From Stenotrophomonas_A sp035539015 (lineage in GTDB: Bacteria > Pseudomonadota > Gammaproteobacteria > Xanthomonadales > Xanthomonadaceae), in the NCBI GenBank assembly GCA_035539015.1, contig DATLJF010000012.1, positions 1-8,887 on the forward strand: a stretch of 8,887 nt of DNA. The letters run 5' to 3'. Each line of letters opens with the position of its first letter. Positions within the stretch are counted from its first letter, which is position 1. Of the stretch, positions 1-5,313 are shown one piece after another. The notes under the pieces are model-generated. The model did no database searches and was not told the origin of the DNA. It was given only the letters and a program-made list of their open reading frames with translations. A program made the translations under genes and the position numbers.

Positions 1-433
1 CGACGGCGTCAGCACGGGCCCCTCTGGCCATCGCAACGCCGGCCCGGCCGGCCGCGGCAATGCCGGTCCTGGCGCGCGTGGCAACCAGGCGCCGCGTCCT
101 TACGGCAACAGCAAGCCGGCCGGTGCCCGCGGCAATGCCGCCAGGCCGCAGGGCCAGGGCCAGGGGCAAGGTCAGGGCCAGGGTCGCTCACCCGGCAAGC
201 ATCCTTACGGCCACCCGGGCAACGCGCCGAGCTTCCCCTCCGACCACGCCAATCCGGGATTCAGCCCTTACGGCCAGGCACGTCCGGCGACCGCACGCCC
301 CGGCCAGTCCAATCGCGGCCCGCGTCCGGGCAATAACGGTCCACGTCCGGGTGGCGGCAATCGCCCGGGCGGCAATCGGCCCGGTGGCAATCGCCCCGGC
401 GGCGGTGGCAATCGCGGTCCGCGCGGCGCCTGA
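1..433 (+). CDS. C-terminal tail of a Gly/Pro/Arg/Asn-rich protein (5' end outside window), probably an RNA-binding enzyme
   Basis: The open frame runs from base 2 to a TGA at 431-433 and encodes 143 residues, with no start needed inside the window. Composition is almost entirely Gly, Pro, Arg, Asn, Gln and Ala, with no predicted fold. It has six Gln-Gly pairs (bases 149-184), three Gly-Gly-Asn-Arg-Pro units (353-397), two PYG motifs and one less repetitive island around PSFPSDHANPGFSPYG. Such RGG-like disordered tails follow the catalytic domains of some xanthomonad RNA enzymes. From memory, a 23S rRNA pseudouridine synthase of the RluB type or a DEAD-box helicase of the RhlE type are the likeliest owners, but no catalytic domain is visible and I cannot choose between them. 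The frame ends 14 bp before a strong terminator, which supports it being the real 3' end of a transcribed gene. Other frames through this stretch are compositional shadows. Confidence 0.72.
   Translation, partial: DGVSTGPSGHRNAGPAGRGNAGPGARGNQAPRPYGNSKPAGARGNAARPQGQGQGQGQGQGRSPGKHPYGHPGNAPSFPSDHANPGFSPYGQARPATARPGQSNRGPRPGNNGPRPGGGNRPGGNRPGGNRPGGGGNRGPRGA
149..184 (+). repeat. In-frame Gln-Gly dipeptide repeat (six units)
   Basis: Six consecutive 6-bp units of the form CAG/CAA + GGN encode Gln-Gly pairs within the disordered tail of the first gene. The codons vary at third positions (GGC, GGG, GGT; CAG, CAA). This suggests the peptide is maintained by selection and is not a very recent slippage product. 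Confidence 0.7.
353..397 (+). repeat. In-frame 15-bp repeat encoding Gly-Gly-Asn-Arg-Pro (three units)
   Basis: Three tandem 15-bp units (353-367, 368-382, 383-397) encode GGNRP, followed by a degenerate unit GGGGNRGP just before the stop. The unit core is GGCAATCG. Synonymous differences between units show they are not identical copies. The arrangement resembles RNA-binding RGG-type tails and is likely to vary in copy number between strains. Confidence 0.7.
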
Positions 434-447
434 GTCGCGCTAAATCG

Positions 448-479
448 AACCAGGGCGCCGCACGGCGCCCTGGTTTTTT
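448..479 (+). terminator. Intrinsic (Rho-independent) terminator of the first gene
   Basis: A 10-bp perfect GC-rich stem pairs 450-459 (CCAGGGCGCC) with 464-473 (GGCGCCCTGG) around the 4-base loop GCAC. Two A-T pairs from the flanking AA extend it. A run of six T follows directly (474-479). It lies 14 bp after the stop codon at 431-433, the classic placement and composition of an intrinsic terminator for the upstream + strand gene. Confidence 0.93.
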
Positions 480-710
480 CCGGCGGTTTCTTCAGCGCGC
501 GTGCTGCGGCACAGCAAGAAAACGGCCTGGTGCACACAATCGCCCGTGGTGCCGGATCTGGCGCGCTCGCACCGAAGCGGCGATTTGCGGGGAAAAAGCC
601 GCTATTCCGTCCACCGACAAGCCTGGTGCCGCAGGTCATGACGTCGCGCCGTCGCTGCATCTGTGAGCGCTCGCATATCCTGTTCGCCCGTCCTGGCGTG
701 TGCGACCTTC

Positions 711-1751
711 GTGAAAGAACAGAACCGGATCCGGATCGAAGACGTCGCCGCCGCCGCGGGGGTCTCGATGAAGACGGTCTCGCGCGTTTTCAATTACGAG
801 CCCAATGTGCGCCCGGACACGCGCGAAAAGGTCGAGCAAGCCGCGCGCGCGCTCAACTACCGGCCCAATCCCTCGGCCCGCAGCCTGGCTTCCAACCGCT
901 CCTATCTGATCGCGTTGCTGTACGACAATCCGTCGTCGAACTACATCATGGAGATCATCGGCGGCGTGCTCGATGCCTGCCGTTCGCGCCACTACAGCAT
1001 GATGCTGCAGCCCATGGACGGCAGCACCGAAGCCGACCGTGGCGGCTACCGTGCCCAGGTCGAAAGCGTGCTGGAACAATACCGGCCCGACGGCATGATC
1101 CTGACCCCGCCGATCACCGACGACGACACCCTGCTGGACTGGCTGCAATCCCAGCGCATGCCGTATGCCTCGATCTCGCCGCGCCGGCGCATCGGCCAGA
1201 TCGGCGCCACCCTGGACGAACGCGAAGCGGCCGCCGAACTGGTCGGCCATGTCGCCACGTTGGGCCACACCCGCATCGGCCATATCACCGGCCATCGCTC
1301 GCATGGCGCACGCGCCTGGCGCCTGGACGGCTATCGCGACGCCTTGCAGCGGGCCGGCCTGCCCTACGACCCGGCGCTGGTGATCGAAGGCGAGTTCTCC
1401 TTCGATTCGGGCATCGAAGGCGGGCGCGCCTTGCTTGACCTGCCCGAGCCGCCCACGGCGATCTTCGCCGCCAACGACGACACCGCCGCCGGCGTGATCT
1501 ACGAAGCCGAGGAGCGCGGACTGCGGATTCCGCGCGACCTGTCGGTATTCGGCTTCGACGATATGCCGATGGCCCGGCAGATCTGGCCGAGCCTGACGAC
1601 CGTGCGCCAGCCCAGCCACGAGATGGGCCGCATCGCCGCCGAACAGCTGTTGGCGCACATCGGCGACCCGCTGCGCGGCGAACTGGTCAAGGTGCCGTAT
1701 GAAATGCGGCTGCGGCGCTCGACCGGGGCGTGGCCTTTCAGCGCCGTGTAA
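711..1751 (+). CDS. LacI-family (LacI/GalR) transcriptional regulator
   Basis: The product is a DNA-binding repressor or activator that probably senses a sugar or related small molecule in the cytoplasm. From the GTG at 711 it has 346 residues, typical for the family. A helix-turn-helix lies at residues about 9-28 (IEDVAAAAGVSMKTVSRVFN). The hinge helix NPSARSLAS, which inserts in the minor groove of LacI-type operators, follows near residues 50-60. A periplasmic-binding-protein-like sensor domain comes next, with family landmarks such as FAANDDTAAGV and DLSVFGFDDMPMAR. I chose 711 because it places the HTH at the very N-terminus. An in-frame GTG at 663 adds 16 unlikely residues. Neither start has a good Shine-Dalgarno; a TATCCT box at 676-681 would fit a start at 711. 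No carbohydrate operon is adjacent, so the ligand and targets are unknown. The 3' end overlaps the opposing gene by 14 bp. Confidence 0.92.
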   Translation: MKEQNRIRIEDVAAAAGVSMKTVSRVFNYEPNVRPDTREKVEQAARALNYRPNPSARSLASNRSYLIALLYDNPSSNYIMEIIGGVLDACRSRHYSMMLQPMDGSTEADRGGYRAQVESVLEQYRPDGMILTPPITDDDTLLDWLQSQRMPYASISPRRRIGQIGATLDEREAAAELVGHVATLGHTRIGHITGHRSHGARAWRLDGYRDALQRAGLPYDPALVIEGEFSFDSGIEGGRALLDLPEPPTAIFAANDDTAAGVIYEAEERGLRIPRDLSVFGFDDMPMARQIWPSLTTVRQPSHEMGRIAAEQLLAHIGDPLRGELVKVPYEMRLRRSTGAWPFSAV

Positions 1752-2175
1752 TCACGAAATTGCCGAAGCCCACGCCGATGTCCCAGCCTTCGCCAGTGCC
1801 GGCCAGCGCGAGCGAGATGTCGCCCTTGGTCACCACCTGGGCGTTGCTCGACTTGACCGCGCCGGCATGCGCCTCGGCACCGCCATAGGTGCCGAATAGA
1901 TCGTTGACGCTGTAGGCACCGGTAAAGCTGCCCTTGCCGTCGACGATCTTCGACTTGCCCACGGTCAGGCCGCCGCCCTTGGCGCTGATCGTCACCGGGA
2001 TGCTGGCGCCATTGCTGCAGGTGATGGTGCCGGTGCCCTTGGCGGTCTTGTAGAACACCGACCACCCGGACAAGTTGAAACGCAGGGTGCATTCGAGGTT
2101 GCCGGCGGCATGCGCGGCCGGCGCCAGGGCGCCGCCTGCGGCAAGCACGGCCAGCAGGGTCAAGGACTTGAACAT
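1738..2175 (-). CDS. Small secreted (periplasmic) protein of unknown function
   Basis: I do not recognise this 145-residue protein. The N-terminus is a clear Sec signal peptide: MFK, a hydrophobic stretch LTLLAVLAAGGALAPA, and a signal peptidase I site in AHAAG near residues 22-24. The mature part (about 120 residues) is rich in Gly, Ser, Thr, Lys and Val with an alternating pattern that suggests beta-strands. It has just two cysteines, C29 and C53, suited to one disulfide in the periplasm. Near the C-terminus is a Gly-rich motif GWDIGVGFGNFVITRR. The ATG at 2173-2175 is supported by the signal peptide starting there and by AGGA about 9 bases upstream. A TGCTAACCT box lies at 2207-2215. It converges with the LacI-family gene, and the two coding ends overlap by 14 bp with no terminator between. 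Its fold resembles no family I can name with confidence. Confidence 0.8.
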   Translation of the reverse strand: MFKSLTLLAVLAAGGALAPAAHAAGNLECTLRFNLSGWSVFYKTAKGTGTITCSNGASIPVTISAKGGGLTVGKSKIVDGKGSFTGAYSVNDLFGTYGGAEAHAGAVKSSNAQVVTKGDISLALAGTGEGWDIGVGFGNFVITRR

Positions 2176-2206
2176 GCGGAAGAATCCTGAAAGGAGAACG
2201 CCGCCG

Positions 2207-2215
2207 AGGTTAGCA
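2207..2215 (-). promoter_or_regulatory. Candidate extended -10 promoter box for the secreted protein
   Basis: Read on the - strand, the sequence is TGCTAACCT, an extended -10 form (TGnTAnnnT). It lies 31 bases before the ATG at 2175, leaving a predicted leader of about 25 nt that contains the AGGA. No good -35 hexamer is visible. A very similar box precedes the aminotransferase gene at nearly the same distance, which raises its credibility. Confidence 0.4.
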
Positions 2216-2271
2216 GTGCGCCCCGCCCGGCGGGCAGCATCGCCAGCACCGGCGTTCAGCCCACGCTGCGC

Positions 2272-3087
2272 TCATGGCGCCGCGTTGACCCCACCCAGCT
2301 CGAACGCATCGGCATCGAGCATGGCCGGGAAGCGCGCACGATGTTCGGCCAGGGCGGCAGCCGAGATCGTGGTGGTGGCAACCTGTTCGCGCTCGCGGAT
2401 TTCCAGCTGCGGCTGGCCGAGGAAATCGATCACCGCGCTGTCGCCGGCATAGTGCAGGCCGGCGCCATCCACGCCCACCCGGTTGACGGCCGCCACGAAG
2501 CACAAATTCTCGATCGCGCGGGCCCTGAGCAACGTGCGCCAGGCATAGGCGCGGGCCGAAGGCCAGTTGGCCACGAACAGCTGCAGGTCGAAATCGAGCT
2601 GGCCTGGCCGTTCCACGTCATAGCGATTGCGGCAGAACACCGGGAAGCGCAGGTCGTAGCAAACCTGCGGATTGATCCGCCAGCCCTTCCACTCCACCGT
2701 CAGGCGTTCGCGGCCGGCGGCATAGCGCTGGTGCTCGTTGGCGTAGCGGAACAAATGACGCTTGTCGTAGTACTGCAGGCCGCCCTCGGGGGTGGCGAAC
2801 AGCAGGCGGTTGAACACGCCCTGGTCGGTGCGCAGCTGCACGCTGCCGGTGACTGCCGCGCCCAGGCGCGCGGCCTGCTCGCCGATCCAGGCGACGGTTG
2901 CCCCGTCCATGCCTTCTGCCTGGTCGATGGCCTCGTTGGAAAAGCCGCTGGTGAAGGTTTCCGGCAGCACCACCAGATCGGTGCTGCCGGCCAGTGGCGC
3001 CAGCAGCGCACCGTAGTGCGCACGATTGCCGGCCGGATCATGCCAGCGGGTGTCGCCTTGGACCAGGGAAATGCGCAGGTCTTGCAT
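2272..3087 (-). CDS. yafV: Omega-amidase, YafV/Nit2-type carbon-nitrogen hydrolase
   Basis: This 271-residue cytoplasmic enzyme belongs to the nitrilase superfamily. The Glu-Lys-Cys catalytic triad is visible: E43 in VLPETFTSGF, K109 in YYDKRHLFR and C143 in PQVCYDLRFPVF. YANEHQRY (115-122) carries the extra conserved Glu (E118), and FVANWPSARAYAW and ARAIEN are further landmarks of the YafV branch. Known members hydrolyse 2-oxoglutaramate and 2-oxosuccinamate to 2-oxoglutarate or oxaloacetate plus ammonia, removing the product of glutamine transamination. By eye it aligns end to end with E. coli YafV, with a short insertion after CRN (around RYDVERPGQLD). The ATG at 3085-3087 has GGAG five bases upstream (3093-3096). 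It lies 97 bp downstream of an aminotransferase on the same strand, a pairing that fits a glutamine transaminase/omega-amidase pathway. A REP hairpin occupies the gap. The GC-rich palindrome at 2221-2237 lacks a U-tract, so no convincing terminator follows. Confidence 0.93.
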   Translation of the reverse strand: MQDLRISLVQGDTRWHDPAGNRAHYGALLAPLAGSTDLVVLPETFTSGFSNEAIDQAEGMDGATVAWIGEQAARLGAAVTGSVQLRTDQGVFNRLLFATPEGGLQYYDKRHLFRYANEHQRYAAGRERLTVEWKGWRINPQVCYDLRFPVFCRNRYDVERPGQLDFDLQLFVANWPSARAYAWRTLLRARAIENLCFVAAVNRVGVDGAGLHYAGDSAVIDFLGQPQLEIREREQVATTTISAAALAEHRARFPAMLDADAFELGGVNAAP

Positions 3088-3108
3088 CGGAACTCCAGGA
3101 GAGTCGTT

Positions 3109-3174
3109 CTTGTAGGAGCGGCTTCAGCCGCGAGCTCTTCGCGAAACGCTCGCGGCTGAAGCCGCTCCTACAAG
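3109..3174. repeat. GTAG-type REP palindrome, perfect 27-bp inverted repeat
   Basis: The arms 3109-3135 and 3148-3174 are exact reverse complements over 27 bp, separated by a 12-base loop containing TTCGCGAA. The arms carry the core GTAGGAGCGGCTTCAGCCGC, which from memory is a common dispersed palindromic repeat in Xanthomonas, Stenotrophomonas, Lysobacter and Pseudomonas. It starts 10 bp after the aminotransferase stop and ends before the Shine-Dalgarno of the amidase. In the - strand transcript it would form a very stable hairpin between the two cistrons. It has no U-run, so stabilising the upstream cistron or partly attenuating the downstream one is more likely than clean termination. Confidence 0.9.
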
Positions 3175-3184
3175 GGGGAGCGGG

Positions 3185-4336
3185 TTACAGCTTCTGCAAC
3201 CGTTCGATCGCCGCATCCAGCGTGGCTTCGTTCTTGGCGAAACACAACCGCGCCAGACGCTGGCCCTGCGGCGGCGCCTCGTAGAACGGCGACAGCGGGA
3301 TCGCCGCCACGCCATGTTCGATGGTCAGCCACTTCACGAACTCATGGTCCGGCAAGTCGCTGACGGCCGAATAATCGACAAGCTGGAAATAGCCGCCCGG
3401 CACCGGCAGCGGCTTGAGCCGGGTACCCAGCAGTTGCTCGCCGAAGCGGTCGCGCTTGGCCTGGTAGAACATGCCGAGCTGCTCGTCGTGCTCGGGCTGC
3501 TCGCGGATCATCTCGGCAAACGCATGCTGGGCCGGGGCGAAGCTGGCGAAAGTGTTGTACTGGTGGACCTTGCGGAACTCGGCGCTCAGCGCCGGTGGCG
3601 CGATCGCATAGCCGATCTTCCAGCCCGTGCAGTGGTAAGTCTTGCCGAAGCTGGAGACGACGAAGGCGCGCTGGCGCAGTTCGGGCCAGCGCAGCACCGA
3701 CTCATGGCGGCGGCCGTCGAACACGATGTGCTCGTAGACCTCGTCGGAGATCAGGAAAATATCGGTGCCGCGCAGCACATCGGCCAGCGCGCGCATGTCA
3801 TCAGCCGAGAACATCGCCCCGGAAGGATTGTGCGGACTGTTGATCATCAGCAAACGCGTGCGCGGCGTGATCGCCGCCTGCACCTTGGCCCAGTCCACCG
3901 CGAACGTCCGCGGGTCGAGGGCCACATGCACCGCGCGCGCGCCGGCCAGATCGATGGCCGGCTCATAGCAATCGTAGGCCGGGTCGAGCACGATCACTTC
4001 TTCACCGGCCCGCACCACGCTGTGGATCGCGTTGAAGATCGCCTCCGTCGCGCCGCTGGTGACCGTGACCTCGGTGTCCGCATCCACCTGCGCGCCATAG
4101 CAGCGCAGCGCCTTGCCGGCGATGGCCTGGCGCAACGGCGCGGCCCCGGTCATCGGCGGGTACTGGTTGTGGCCCTCGCGCATCGCCCGATCCAGCGCCT
4201 CGACCAAGCGCGCCGGCACCGCGAAATCGGGGAAGCCCTGGCCCAGATTCACCGCCTGGTGCTCGGCCGCCAGCTGCGACATCACGGTGAAGATAGTGGT
4301 GCCCACTTTGGGCAGCTTGGTGGCAGGCACGGACAT
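3185..4336 (-). CDS. ybdL: PLP-dependent methionine/glutamine aminotransferase, YbdL type
   Basis: This 383-residue class I/II aminotransferase has the usual length for E. coli YbdL. Landmarks in order: NLGQGFPDF (30-38), NQYPPMTGAAPLRQAIA (57-73), TSGATEAIF (93-101), NSPHNPSG (166-173), SDEVYEH (197-203, with the PLP-pyridine Asp198 and Tyr201), and SSFGKTYHCTGWKIGY (228-243) with the Schiff-base Lys232. A C-terminal Arg (about R363, in LARLCFAK) should bind the substrate carboxylate. YbdL-like enzymes prefer methionine, phenylalanine and other large amino acids or their keto acids, with glutamine as a possible donor. The adjacent omega-amidase supports glutamine use, for instance to make methionine from 2-oxo-4-methylthiobutyrate. 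The ATG at 4334-4336 matches the family N-terminus (MSVPATKLPKVGTTIF). The frame stays open another 90 codons upstream, but that part lies in a palindromic intergenic element and looks non-coding. The Shine-Dalgarno is poor. An extended -10 box sits at 4369-4377. Confidence 0.94.
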   Translation of the reverse strand: MSVPATKLPKVGTTIFTVMSQLAAEHQAVNLGQGFPDFAVPARLVEALDRAMREGHNQYPPMTGAAPLRQAIAGKALRCYGAQVDADTEVTVTSGATEAIFNAIHSVVRAGEEVIVLDPAYDCYEPAIDLAGARAVHVALDPRTFAVDWAKVQAAITPRTRLLMINSPHNPSGAMFSADDMRALADVLRGTDIFLISDEVYEHIVFDGRRHESVLRWPELRQRAFVVSSFGKTYHCTGWKIGYAIAPPALSAEFRKVHQYNTFASFAPAQHAFAEMIREQPEHDEQLGMFYQAKRDRFGEQLLGTRLKPLPVPGGYFQLVDYSAVSDLPDHEFVKWLTIEHGVAAIPLSPFYEAPPQGQRLARLCFAKNEATLDAAIERLQKL

Positions 4337-4368
4337 GCGGCGCGGATCCGGAAACTCAAGGACGCAGG

Positions 4369-4377
4369 AGTTTAGCA
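4369..4377 (-). promoter_or_regulatory. Candidate extended -10 promoter box for the aminotransferase/amidase pair
   Basis: On the - strand this reads TGCTAAACT, matching the TGnTAnnnT extended -10 form with four of six -10 consensus bases. It is 32 bases before the ATG at 4336, giving a leader of roughly 25 nt. No recognisable -35 hexamer lies at the normal spacing. Confidence 0.42.
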
Positions 4378-4480
4378 GCCACCTCGCAGCCGCCCTTATG
4401 GCGAATCGCCCTGAGGCCGACCGGCCGGCTTCGGCTTCGGCTCTTGCCCTTTCTCTCACCTCCACCGAGGGATTGTCGGG

Positions 4481-4591
4481 GGCGGCTGGGCGTATGCCGG
4501 GGTGGGGGCGTTGGCGGCATGGATGCCGCCAGACGAGCCACGCACGGATGCAGCCCTTGGCGTCCCCCACCCCGGCATACCCCCAGCCGCC
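4481..4591. repeat. 111-bp palindromic element with nested hairpin (REP/MITE-like)
   Basis: The outer arms 4481-4508 and 4564-4591 are 28 bp long and complementary apart from one mismatch (C4491 opposite C4581). They contain GTATGCCGGGGTGGGGG. Inside the 55-base spacer is a second hairpin, 4512-4520 (TGGCGGCAT) against 4523-4531 (ATGCCGCCA), with only GG between, which can be extended by CGT/ACG past one bulged base. The whole can fold as a long stem with a branched top or extrude as a cruciform. No transposase gene and no clear target-site duplication are seen. It lies upstream of both divergent genes, so it is unlikely to be a 3'-end terminator for either. A dispersed, non-autonomous repeat is the best description. 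Confidence 0.8.
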
Positions 4592-4655
4592 GCGCGATAG
4601 CAACAAAGCGGCTACGACCTAAAGCAGCCGCAAACCGAAACCCCAACCCGCCAGA

Positions 4656-4661
4656 TACAAT
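4656..4661 (+). promoter_or_regulatory. Candidate -10 box (TACAAT) for a leaderless or near-leaderless ccm operon mRNA
   Basis: TACAAT matches the -10 consensus TATAAT at five of six positions and is separated from the ccmA ATG (4669) by only seven bases. This is the usual -10 to transcription-start distance, so transcription from it would begin at or within a base or two of the start codon. That agrees with the lack of any Shine-Dalgarno upstream of ccmA. No good -35 box is visible around 4632-4638, which weakens the call. Confidence 0.45.
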
Positions 4662-4668
4662 CCCATCG

Positions 4669-5313
4669 ATGACCGACACCCCGCATGCCGCGCCGCCCCT
4701 GCTGGCCGCGCAGGCCCTGAGCTACAGCCGCAACGAAGAACCGGTATTCGGGCCGATCGACCTGCGGGTAGACGCTGGCGAAGCACTGCTGGTCCAGGGC
4801 GACAACGGCGCCGGCAAGACCACCCTGCTGCGCGTACTGGCCGGCCTGTTGCGCGCCGACGGCGGCAGCATCGAGATCGACGGCCGCCCCGCCCGGCGCG
4901 TGGAACGTTCGCATTTCATCGCCTATCTCGGCCACCTGCCCGCGCTCAAGGCCGACCTCACCACATTGGAAAACCTCAACTTCCTGTGTGGCCTGCAAGG
5001 CCGCCGCGCGCGCCAGATGCCCGGCAACGCGTTGGCCATCGCCGGACTGGCGGGTTACGAAGACACCCTGGTGCGGCAACTGTCGGCAGGCCAAAAGAAG
5101 CGACTCGGCCTGGCCCGGCTGTGGCTGTCGCCGGCGCCGCTGTGGCTGCTCGACGAGCCGTACGCCAACCTCGACCTCGATGGCATCAACCTGGTCAACC
5201 GCATGATCTCGGCCCACCTGCGCGGCGGCGGTGCCGCCCTGGTCACCACCCACGGCGCCTATGCCGCCCCCCCCGTGCGTACGCGCATGCTCACCCTGGG
5301 CAAGCCGGCATGA
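4669..5313 (+). CDS. ccmA: CcmA, ATPase subunit of the cytochrome c maturation heme-handling ABC complex
   Basis: This 214-residue cytoplasmic ATP-binding protein drives release of heme-loaded CcmE from the CcmABCD complex in System I cytochrome c biogenesis. Visible ABC motifs are Walker A GDNGAGKTT (44-52, Lys50), the signature LSAGQKKR (138-145), Walker B LWLLDEP (158-164, with Asp162 and the catalytic Glu163), the D-loop ANLD and the switch His195 in TTHG. CcmA-specific context includes ADLTTLENLNFL and the signature followed by GLARLWLSPAPLWLLDEP. The Q-loop position has Leu90 (YLGHLPALK) where E. coli has Gln, a change I believe is common in non-enteric CcmA. The ATG at 4669 gives a family-typical N-terminus. 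No Shine-Dalgarno precedes it, and a TACAAT box seven bases upstream suggests a leaderless transcript. The stop overlaps the ccmB start by 4 bp (ATGA). Confidence 0.96.
   Translation: MTDTPHAAPPLLAAQALSYSRNEEPVFGPIDLRVDAGEALLVQGDNGAGKTTLLRVLAGLLRADGGSIEIDGRPARRVERSHFIAYLGHLPALKADLTTLENLNFLCGLQGRRARQMPGNALAIAGLAGYEDTLVRQLSAGQKKRLGLARLWLSPAPLWLLDEPYANLDLDGINLVNRMISAHLRGGGAALVTTHGAYAAPPVRTRMLTLGKPA

Larger units (their letters stand above)
4337..4668. other. Divergent intergenic region between the aminotransferase and ccmA
   Basis: This 332-bp stretch has no supported gene. From left to right it holds a - strand extended -10 box (4369-4377), about 100 bp with no clear signal, a 111-bp palindromic element (4481-4591), a weak 6-bp stem (4608-4613 with 4626-4631), and a TACAAT box just before ccmA (4656-4661). 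Open frames crossing it, including the upstream extension of the aminotransferase frame, have no family resemblance and follow the GC-rich repeats. Confidence 0.75.

Noticed and set aside
341..420. Short repeated units near the end of the first gene as a CRISPR-like array
   Set aside because: The units are contiguous 15-bp codon repeats in frame with no unique spacers, so they are a protein-coding low-complexity repeat.
576..603. 6-bp inverted repeat AGCGGC/GCCGCT upstream of the regulator as an operator or attenuator
   Set aside because: The stem is short with a 16-base loop, and it is not a LacI-type operator (no central CG palindrome). Such matches are expected by chance at this GC content.
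636..1658. 340-codon open frame on the - strand opposite the LacI-family gene
   Set aside because: The + strand gene has a full set of family motifs. The antisense frame is open because of high third-position GC, and its product is low-complexity (Gly, Arg, Val, Asp) with no recognisable domain.
2221..2237. GC-rich palindrome after the amidase gene as an intrinsic terminator
   Set aside because: The stem is only about five pairs and no U-run follows on the - strand, so termination is not supported.
2341..3159. 272-codon + strand frame opposite the omega-amidase
   Set aside because: It is the mirror of a well-supported enzyme gene with all three catalytic residues, and it runs into the REP palindrome. 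It is a compositional shadow.
3314..4375. 353-codon + strand frame opposite the aminotransferase
   Set aside because: Rich in Arg, His, Leu and Gly with no motif, it reflects the codon bias of the real - strand gene.
4337..4606. 90-residue N-terminal extension of the aminotransferase frame
   Set aside because: The extension translates through the palindromic element, is Arg/Pro/Ala-rich and has no family counterpart. The ATG at 4336 gives exactly the YbdL-type N-terminus and length.
4930..4950. Leu in place of the Q-loop Gln in CcmA (GHLPALK), as a possible defect
   Set aside because: All other ABC motifs are intact, and I recall GHL-type sequences being common in CcmA outside enterics, so this is probably a lineage feature and not loss of function.
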